NCBI GenBank assembly: GCA_903930805.1
Contig: CAIYZZ010000227.1
Span: forward strand, 1 to 7,324
From: an uncultured Rhodocyclaceae bacterium
GTDB lineage: Bacteria > Pseudomonadota > Gammaproteobacteria > Burkholderiales > Rhodocyclaceae
Direction of reading: 5' to 3'
Length of the DNA: 7,324 nt
The notes below the pieces were generated by a model, which worked only from the letters and a program-made list of their open reading frames with translations, ran no database searches and had not been told where the DNA came from. Made by a program: the position numbers and the translations under genes. Shown here in pieces: positions 1 through 4,898 of this stretch (its first letter is position 1; each line of letters starts with the position of its first letter).

Positions 1-774
1 GTGGAGTGCCAGAACCCGGCCGTTGATCGACTGGGTGGGCGCATGGGGAACGTAGCTCAGCACTTCGGGCCGGCTGGCAGATACCAGATAGTCGCCTCGG
101 CCGATTTCCTGCTTGACGCTGGTCACTTCCATCTGCGTCACCTCGCCGGGAGATCCGGCAGGGCGGATATTGCCGAGGAAAATAGCCTCGATGCCCAGAG
201 TCTCGCCGTTATCAGGATCAACCAGTGGCTTGCCGGGACGGTAAGCCTGCCACAGCCTGACCTTTGGATCTACGCCAGCAGCATAGATGGTGTCACCGTT
301 TCCGGTGAACACGCGACCTTCCTGGGTGGCAACAATACGTGGGCTATTGTCGAATTGACCGGGGTCGATCACCAATGGCTGGGCCAAGAAGGGCTCGAGG
401 TCTTGTGCCGGAATCGCGGGTATCTCCTTGGACGGAATCTCGACGCGTACCTGCGGCTCGAGCGTGATTATCTGACCCAGCTTGAGTTGCGGTTCGGTGC
501 CACTCCTGTCGAGAATGACCACTTGGCCAGGATAGATGCGGTGCGGGTTTTTCACCTGCTCCGTGTTCATCTTCCAGAGATCGGGCCAGCGGTAAGGGTC
601 CTTGAGAAATTTTGACGAAATACCCCACAGGGTATCGCCAGGCACCACGACGTGTCGGTCGGGCGCATCAGGTGCTAGTTCGACAGGCTTGGCAGGCGGC
701 GTGCCCTGGGCAAGTGCCGTAGTTGCAGCGGTGATTGAAAAACTTAAAAACAGCGCGAATATAATGCGTCGCAT
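1..774 (-). CDS. LysM-domain secreted protein (C-terminal part beyond window)
   Basis: Translating the minus strand from the ATG at 774-772 gives 258 uninterrupted codons that reach base 1 in frame, so the gene continues off the left edge. Residues 1-22 look like a Sec signal peptide (MRRI start, hydrophobic core, ALA|Q cleavage). Residues 41-89 are a LysM domain: HVVVPGDTLWGIS opens it and NPHRIYPGQVVILD closes it. LysM binds N-acetylglucosamine-containing glycans such as peptidoglycan, so a periplasmic or envelope role is expected. Residues 90-258 are a conserved-looking region with no catalytic motif that I recognise. The start is supported by GGAGG at 786-782, 7 bases upstream. The gene diverges from def, and betaproteobacterial genomes often carry such a LysM gene beside def-fmt. 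Exact function is unknown. A plus-strand ORF over the same bases is its shadow. Confidence 0.9.
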   Translation of the reverse strand, partial: MRRIIFALFLSFSITAATTALAQGTPPAKPVELAPDAPDRHVVVPGDTLWGISSKFLKDPYRWPDLWKMNTEQVKNPHRIYPGQVVILDRSGTEPQLKLGQIITLEPQVRVEIPSKEIPAIPAQDLEPFLAQPLVIDPGQFDNSPRIVATQEGRVFTGNGDTIYAAGVDPKVRLWQAYRPGKPLVDPDNGETLGIEAIFLGNIRPAGSPGEVTQMEVTSVKQEIGRGDYLVSASRPEVLSYVPHAPTQSINGRVLALH

Positions 775-812
775 GGGGTGGCCTCCGGCGCTTGTTTGCA
801 GGTACTGCGTAG

Positions 813-841
813 ATTCTGCCCCCAAATCACGCCAGCATCAA
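813..841 (-). promoter_or_regulatory. Candidate sigma-70 promoter of the LysM gene
   Basis: On the minus strand, TTGATG (841-836; 4/6 match to TTGACA) is followed after exactly 17 bases by CAGAAT (818-813; 4/6 match to TATAAT). Transcription would start near base 806, leaving a leader of about 30 bases with GGAGG at 786-782. Consensus matches are moderate, so this is a prediction only. No comparably good promoter was found for def in the same spacer. Confidence 0.4.
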
Positions 842-860
842 TCACTTAAAGACGGTTTTC

Positions 861-1364
861 ATGGCTCTATTGCCCATATTGCACTTTCCCGATCCCCGCC
901 TGCACACCCGCGCCAAGCCGATAATGGTAGTCGACGCCGGCATCCGCAAGCTAGCCGCCGACATGGCCGAAACCATGTATGCCGCCCCCGGCATCGGGTT
1001 GGCGGCCACTCAGGTCGACGTGCATCAGCGCTTGCTGGTGCTCGATATTTCCGAAGATAAATCGCAACTGCAAGTCTTCATCAACCCGGAAATCCTTTCG
1101 CGTTCAGGAGAATGTGAGGGCGAGGAAGGTTGCCTGTCGGTGCCTGGTATCTACGAGATGGTGAAACGCAGCGAGCGTGTCCAGGTGCGGGCACTCGATC
1201 TGGAGGGCAAACGCTTCGAGGTCGACGCAGAGGGCCTGCTGGCCGTCTGCCTGCAGCACGAAATAGATCACCTTGACGGCAAGGTGTTCGTCGAATATCT
1301 CTCGCGCCTCAAGCTGTCACGCCTCAAGGCCAGGCTTGCCAAGCAGGCTCGCATCACTGTATGA
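861..1364 (+). CDS. def: Peptide deformylase
   Basis: Cytoplasmic metalloenzyme that removes the formyl group from the N-terminal methionine of nascent proteins. All three family motifs are present: GIGLAATQ (residues 44-51), EGCLS (89-93, with metal ligand Cys91) and HEIDH (133-137, with ligands His133 and His137 and catalytic Glu134). The 167-residue length is normal for the family, and the C-terminus ([12 protein letters not shown]) is typical of proteobacterial type 1 enzymes. The ATG at 861 gives the standard start [14 protein letters not shown]. The upstream sequence AAAGACGG is only a weak ribosome-binding site. fmt follows on the same strand 70 bases later, the usual partner, since Fmt adds the formyl group that Def removes. 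Nothing appears broken. Confidence 0.98.
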   Translation: MALLPILHFPDPRLHTRAKPIMVVDAGIRKLAADMAETMYAAPGIGLAATQVDVHQRLLVLDISEDKSQLQVFINPEILSRSGECEGEEGCLSVPGIYEMVKRSERVQVRALDLEGKRFEVDAEGLLAVCLQHEIDHLDGKVFVEYLSRLKLSRLKARLAKQARITV

Positions 1365-1386
1365 GGATAAGCCCACCATCCCCCAG

Positions 1387-1406
1387 CCCCTTCCTCGCGG
1401 AAGGGG
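1387..1406. repeat. Perfect GC-rich hairpin in def-fmt spacer, REP-like
   Basis: CCCCTTCC (1387-1394) pairs perfectly with GGAAGGGG (1399-1406) around a TCGC loop. The setting (CCCACCATCCCCCAG before, GAGACTTGCAG after) resembles the C-rich REP-type intergenic repeats common in beta- and gammaproteobacteria. There is no T-tract after it, so it is not a standard intrinsic terminator. It may instead stabilise or attenuate the def-fmt transcript. Assignment to a dispersed family is inferred, since only one copy is visible here. Confidence 0.6.
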
Positions 1407-1434
1407 AGACTTGCAGTTCGCTGCGCTCGAACCC

Positions 1435-2352
1435 ATGAGAGTCGCCTTCGCCGGCACGCCGGAATTCGCCGCAGTCACCTTGCGGGCGCTGCTCGATGCA
1501 GGTTTCGACATTCCGCTCGTACTCACCCAGCCCGACCGACCCGCCGGTCGCGGGCAGAAGCTCATCGCCAGCGCCGTCAAGCAGGTAGCGTTGGCACACG
1601 GCATTGCCGTACATCAACCGGAGCGGCTCAAGGACCCTGCCACCCATGCGCCGCTGCTCGAGTGTGCGCCCGACGTGCTGGTGGTAGCGGCTTACGGTCT
1701 GATCCTGCCACAGGCGGTACTCGATATCCCCAAACGCGGCTGCCTCAACATCCATGCCTCGCTATTGCCGCGCTGGCGTGGTGCGGCCCCCATCCAGCGC
1801 TGCATCGAAGCCGGCGATACTGAAACCGGCGTCACCATCATGCAGATGGAAGCCGGTCTTGACACTGGCCCGATGCTGCTGGCCTACGGACTAAAAGTCG
1901 GCGCTGGCGAGACGGCGTCAACGCTGCACGATAAATTGACTCTCTTGGGCGGACGACTGATCGTCGTCGCGCTACAGCAACTAGATGCACTGCAGCCGGT
2001 GCCACAACCAGCCGAAGGTGTTACCTACGCCAGCAAGATCGACAAAGCCGATGCTTGCATCGACTGGCGCAAGCCGGCTGCAGAAATCGAACGGCGCATT
2101 CGCGCTTTTGACCCCTTTCCCGGCTGCACGGCCCAGCTTGGCGCAGCGACGATCAAAGTTTGGCGCGCACAGCTGGATCAAGGCAAGGGCGCGCCGGGTG
2201 AAATTCTCACCGTGAGCCCGGCGGGCATCACCGTGGCCTGCGCTGATACGGCCTTGAATTTGGTCGAGTTGCAAAAACCCGGTGGGCGCCGTCTCGCCAG
2301 CGCCGACTTTTTGCATGGCTTCCCGGTTACAGTGGGTCAGCACTTCGCTTGA
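1435..2352 (+). CDS. fmt: Methionyl-tRNA formyltransferase
   Basis: Transfers formyl from 10-formyltetrahydrofolate to initiator Met-tRNA in the cytoplasm. The N-terminal catalytic domain starts [12 protein letters not shown] and carries the folate-enzyme signature with Asn105, His107 and Asp143 (in [17 protein letters not shown] and [10 protein letters not shown]). The C-terminal OB-like domain follows from about residue 200. The length is 305 residues; family members are about 310. The ATG at 1435 is chosen because it matches the family N-terminus; the same frame stays open upstream to 1273, but that part lies over def and the hairpin. There is no Shine-Dalgarno at normal spacing: GGGGAG is 26 bases away. 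Two copies of an intragenic repeat lie within the gene, encoding KVGAGETA (residues 154-161) and RRLASADF (285-292). Both fall where homologues have similar-length sequence, so the protein looks intact. Confidence 0.97.
   Translation: MRVAFAGTPEFAAVTLRALLDAGFDIPLVLTQPDRPAGRGQKLIASAVKQVALAHGIAVHQPERLKDPATHAPLLECAPDVLVVAAYGLILPQAVLDIPKRGCLNIHASLLPRWRGAAPIQRCIEAGDTETGVTIMQMEAGLDTGPMLLAYGLKVGAGETASTLHDKLTLLGGRLIVVALQQLDALQPVPQPAEGVTYASKIDKADACIDWRKPAAEIERRIRAFDPFPGCTAQLGAATIKVWRAQLDQGKGAPGEILTVSPAGITVACADTALNLVELQKPGGRRLASADFLHGFPVTVGQHFA
1893..1917 (+). repeat. Intragenic 25-nt repeat, copy A (in fmt)
   Basis: Starts with the 17-nt core AAAAGTCGGCGCTGGCG, then AG, then ACGGCG. It is identical over all 25 bases to the reverse complement of copy B in the same gene. 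In the fmt frame it reads KVGAGETA (residues 154-161), in the segment before the STLHDKL helix. Confidence 0.85.
2287..2311 (-). repeat. Intragenic 25-nt repeat, copy B (in fmt, inverted)
   Basis: The minus strand repeats copy A exactly, 25 of 25 bases. Read in the fmt sense it encodes RRLASADF (residues 285-292), close to the C-terminus. Codon boundaries mirror those of copy A. Confidence 0.85.
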
Positions 2353-2354
2353 AC

Positions 2355-2975
2355 TTACCGGTTGTTCAGCGCCAGCCTGATGCCGAACCCGATGAGCGCC
2401 ACGCCTGCCAGCCGCATGGCCAGCCTGCGCACCGATGGCCATGCGGACAGCCTGCACGCCACGGCATTGCCCATGAGCACGAGACCTACCTGGTACAGGA
2501 AGCTGATGAGGGTGACGTGCGCCATCATCGCTACGAGCGTCAGGGACGTTGCATCGACACGCAGGAACAACGGGAAGAAGGTCATGAAGAACAGGATGAC
2601 CTTTGGATTGGCCAGGCTGACCAGGCAGGCTTGCCAAAAATAGTGCCGGCCATTTCGTTGCGGTTCTGCTGGGCCGTCGGTGGCAACAATGGGTGACCGG
2701 AGCAACTGCAGACCCAGCCAGCACAAGTAACCGGCACCGAACCATTGCAGCGCCGCAAATGCCAGGGGATAGGCATGCATCACCGCAACCAGACCGAGCA
2801 CGGCACCGGTCATGTAGATGAAATCGCCCAGCAAGGTGCCGCCAACCGCAGCGAACCCGCCCCCGACGCCATGACGTGCTGTCGCATTAAGAATGGTCAG
2901 CGTGCCCGGCCCGGGAATGAGCTGAAAAACAAGAATCGCCGCGACGAAACTCGCGTAGTTCTGAATGTCGAACAT
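2355..2975 (-). CDS. LysE/RhtB-family amino-acid exporter
   Basis: Inner-membrane protein of 206 residues, a typical LysE/RhtB size, with about five to six hydrophobic segments (near 8-30, 40-65, 68-92, 115-140, 145-170, 185-203). The family signature is clear: PGPG at 21-24 followed by a glycine-rich stretch with GVGGGF and GGTLLGD, then LANPK at 121-125. Members export amino acids or related small molecules using the proton gradient; the substrate cannot be read from sequence. The ATG at 2975-2973 is preceded by AGGGGAAG with about 8 bases spacing. The gene points against its neighbours, with its stop 2 bp from the fmt stop and its start 65 bp from rsmB. No dedicated regulator gene lies beside it. 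It appears to be a separately expressed gene placed between two housekeeping blocks. Confidence 0.92.
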   Translation of the reverse strand: MFDIQNYASFVAAILVFQLIPGPGTLTILNATARHGVGGGFAAVGGTLLGDFIYMTGAVLGLVAVMHAYPLAFAALQWFGAGYLCWLGLQLLRSPIVATDGPAEPQRNGRHYFWQACLVSLANPKVILFFMTFFPLFLRVDATSLTLVAMMAHVTLISFLYQVGLVLMGNAVACRLSAWPSVRRLAMRLAGVALIGFGIRLALNNR

Positions 2976-3040
2976 GATTTACTTCCCCTGACGATACGCA
3001 AATAGTACGTGGGTAATCGGTAGATCGGTAAACTGGGAGG
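2976..3040. promoter_or_regulatory. Divergent lysE-type/rsmB promoter region
   Basis: These 65 bases separate two divergent starts, so both promoters must lie here or extend into the flanking genes. On the plus strand, CTGACG (2988-2993) and GGTAAT (3012-3017) are 18 bases apart and each match 4/6 of the sigma-70 consensus. On the minus strand a TACTAT (-10-like) has no convincing -35. Evidence is weak for the exact sites, firmer for the region as a shared regulatory spacer. Confidence 0.3.
3035..3040 (+). promoter_or_regulatory. Shine-Dalgarno directly abutting rsmB start
   Basis: GGGAGG ends at 3040 and the ATG begins at 3041, leaving no spacer. An in-frame TAA at 3029-3031 rules out any start further upstream. 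Either initiation is weak here or a downstream near-cognate start is used. Confidence 0.5.
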
Positions 3041-4351
3041 ATGAACGACATCCCCCCTGACTCTCCTCCCACACCTGCCAGGCGGTTGCCCCTGCTCGGC
3101 GATTCACTCGGCGCAGCGGCGCACGCGGTTGCTGCTGTCATTGCCGGAAAAACTCCCGGGGCAATCCTTGCTCAAACCACCGCCCGCATACGGCCAGCCG
3201 CGTTCGACCTGACCTTCATCACACTGCGCGACTTCGGTCGCGGCGACTTCCTGCTCGGCCGACTGCTGGCCAAACCGCTCAAGGATGTGGAAATCCGCGC
3301 CTTGCTGCTCGTGGCGCTGGCACGACTGGAACGGCGGACAGAGGATGCGCACACCATCGTCGATCAGGCCGTCAAGGCAGCCGGCGCGATGGTGGGCGGG
3401 CGCTTCAAGGGGCTGGTGAACGCCGTGCTACGCAATTTTTTGCGCCAGCGCGAGGCCTTGCTCGCGGCAGCGGATGCCGATGACGTGGCGCACTGGCGGC
3501 ATCCGGCGTGGTGGCTGCAGCGTCTGCGGGAAGCTTATCCGACACGCTGGGAACAAATCGCCCATGTTGGCAACACACATCCGCCGATGTGCTTGCGTAT
3601 CAACAGTCGCCGTGCCGCCAGCGCCGACTTTTCGGCGGAACTGGCAGCGGCCGGTATTGTCGTACGAAAACTGGATGAGCTTGCTCTCCTGCTCGAAAAA
3701 CCCCTGCCGGTCGAGCGCCTGCCCGGTTTCCGCGCAGGAAAGGTGTCGGTGCAGGATTGGGGCGCGCAGCGCGCTGCAGCCCTGCTGGATGTGCAGGATG
3801 GCCAGCGCGTGCTGGATGCCTGTGCCGCGCCTGGCGGCAAGACAGCGCACCTGCTGGAACTCGCCGACCTCGACCTGACGGCGCTGGAACTGGATGCCAC
3901 CCGCGCCCGTCGCATTACCGAAAATCTCGGCCGACTCGGCCTCGTCGCGACCGTCAAGATAGGGGATGCCGGCCGGCCGACAAATTGGTGGGATGGCCGG
4001 CTGTTCGACCGGATTCTTGCCGACGTGCCCTGTTCGGCCTCGGGCGTGGTTCGGCGTCATGCCGACATCAAGTGGTTGCGCCGCCCCACTGATGTGGCGG
4101 GATTCGTACGCACCCAGGTGGCAATTCTCGATGCTTTGTGGCCTCTGCTCGCGCTAGGTGGCAAAATGCTCTACTGTACCTGCTCGGTATTTTCCGAAGA
4201 AAACGGCGAGCAGCTGCGCGCCTTTGTGGCACGTCATGTCGATGCTCGCCACTTGGCGACGGATAACGCAAACAACGAAGACGAACTGCAACTATTACCT
4301 GCGGCCACTCATGACGGTTTTTATTATGCCCTGCTGGAAAAAACGCTTTGA
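3041..4351 (+). CDS. rsmB: 16S rRNA (cytosine-C5)-methyltransferase RsmB
   Basis: SAM-dependent enzyme that in E. coli makes m5C967 in 16S rRNA. The 436 residues show the usual two-part design: a NusB-like RNA-binding domain (about 25-165, with VDQAVKAAG and GLVNAVLRNFLR) and a Rossmann methyltransferase domain. Motifs include LDACAAPGGKT (258-268, SAM binding), DVPCSASGVVRRH with Cys331 (product-release cysteine) and YCTCSVF with Cys381 (catalytic nucleophile), matching E. coli Cys325 and Cys375. The C-terminus DGFYYALLEK is also standard. Repeat copy C encodes RRAASADF at 190-197, in a variable part after LRIN. The gene probably leads the operon continuing through DUF4390 and the two-component pair, since downstream genes overlap or nearly touch. 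Confidence 0.97.
   Translation: MNDIPPDSPPTPARRLPLLGDSLGAAAHAVAAVIAGKTPGAILAQTTARIRPAAFDLTFITLRDFGRGDFLLGRLLAKPLKDVEIRALLLVALARLERRTEDAHTIVDQAVKAAGAMVGGRFKGLVNAVLRNFLRQREALLAAADADDVAHWRHPAWWLQRLREAYPTRWEQIAHVGNTHPPMCLRINSRRAASADFSAELAAAGIVVRKLDELALLLEKPLPVERLPGFRAGKVSVQDWGAQRAAALLDVQDGQRVLDACAAPGGKTAHLLELADLDLTALELDATRARRITENLGRLGLVATVKIGDAGRPTNWWDGRLFDRILADVPCSASGVVRRHADIKWLRRPTDVAGFVRTQVAILDALWPLLALGGKMLYCTCSVFSEENGEQLRAFVARHVDARHLATDNANNEDELQLLPAATHDGFYYALLEKTL
3608..3632 (-). repeat. Intragenic 25-nt repeat, copy C (in rsmB)
   Basis: The minus strand carries the full 17-nt core AAAAGTCGGCGCTGGCG, then GC, then ACGGCG. It differs from copies A and B at only two adjacent bases. In the rsmB sense it reads RRAASADF (residues 190-197), with the same codon phase as copy B. 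Confidence 0.85.
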
Positions 4352-4898
4352 GCGTGCAGCCGTCATTTTCGGCTGCCTGCTGTTTCTAGGTGCGGCCCTT
4401 GCCGGCAGTATCGAACCCAACAGCGCCACCTTGGCACCGGATGAGCGTGGCCAGGCGCTGACCGCAGATTTCGTCATTCATCTCGGGCCACGCCTCGAAG
4501 AAGCCGTCGGGCGCGGTGTTCCGCTCAACTTTCGCCTCGAGTTCGATCTGACGCGCAAGCGCTTGTATTGGGCCAATGAGCACGTTGCCGGCCATGTGAT
4601 CAACTATCGCGTGAGCTATCAGGCCCTGACCCGCCAATACCGGCTCACAATGGACAATCTGCATCAGAATTTCGATACGCTCGACGATGCCCTGCGCGCT
4701 CTTGGCCATGTCTCCCCCTTGCATGTCATCGACAAAAACGCGCTGATCCCCGGTGAAACCTATACCGCCGCCGTACGCCTGTCACTCGACCACACGCAGC
4801 TGCCCAAACCCTTGCAAGTCGATGCGCTGGCCGACCGCGACTGGCGCATCGCGGCGAAGACACTGCGCTGGGATTTTGTGCCTACGATCGAAAAATGA
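4326..4898 (+). CDS. DUF4390 family secreted protein
   Basis: A 190-residue protein matching my knowledge of DUF4390, a family of unknown function found almost always between rsmB and ntrY-type kinases in Betaproteobacteria. Residues 1 to about 20 form a signal peptide: basic KKRFER, a hydrophobic stretch (IFGCLLFLG) and an ALA|G cleavage site. The mature part has the alternating pattern of a beta-rich domain, with conserved-looking GVPLNFRLEFDL and RDWRIAAKTLRWDF. It overlaps the end of rsmB by 26 bases in another frame and its stop overlaps the kinase start (ATGA), pointing to translational coupling. An ATG five codons upstream (4311) is an alternative start; neither has a good Shine-Dalgarno. 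I infer a periplasmic role linked to the kinase, from position only. Confidence 0.88.
   Translation: MPCWKKRFERAAVIFGCLLFLGAALAGSIEPNSATLAPDERGQALTADFVIHLGPRLEEAVGRGVPLNFRLEFDLTRKRLYWANEHVAGHVINYRVSYQALTRQYRLTMDNLHQNFDTLDDALRALGHVSPLHVIDKNALIPGETYTAAVRLSLDHTQLPKPLQVDALADRDWRIAAKTLRWDFVPTIEK

Noticed and set aside
1..615. Plus-strand open frame of 204 codons
   Set aside because: It is antisense to the LysM gene, whose minus-strand translation has a signal peptide and clear LysM domain; the plus reading resembles no family.
1387..1412. Intrinsic terminator after def
   Set aside because: The stem is strong but no T-run follows (AGACTTGCAG), so it does not fit a rho-independent terminator.
1273..1434. 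54-codon N-terminal extension of Fmt
   Set aside because: It overlaps def and passes through the spacer hairpin; the family N-terminus begins at the ATG at 1435.
2345..2370. Bidirectional terminator between fmt and the exporter gene
   Set aside because: Only a short imperfect symmetry around ACCGGT is present, without a stable stem or T-runs.
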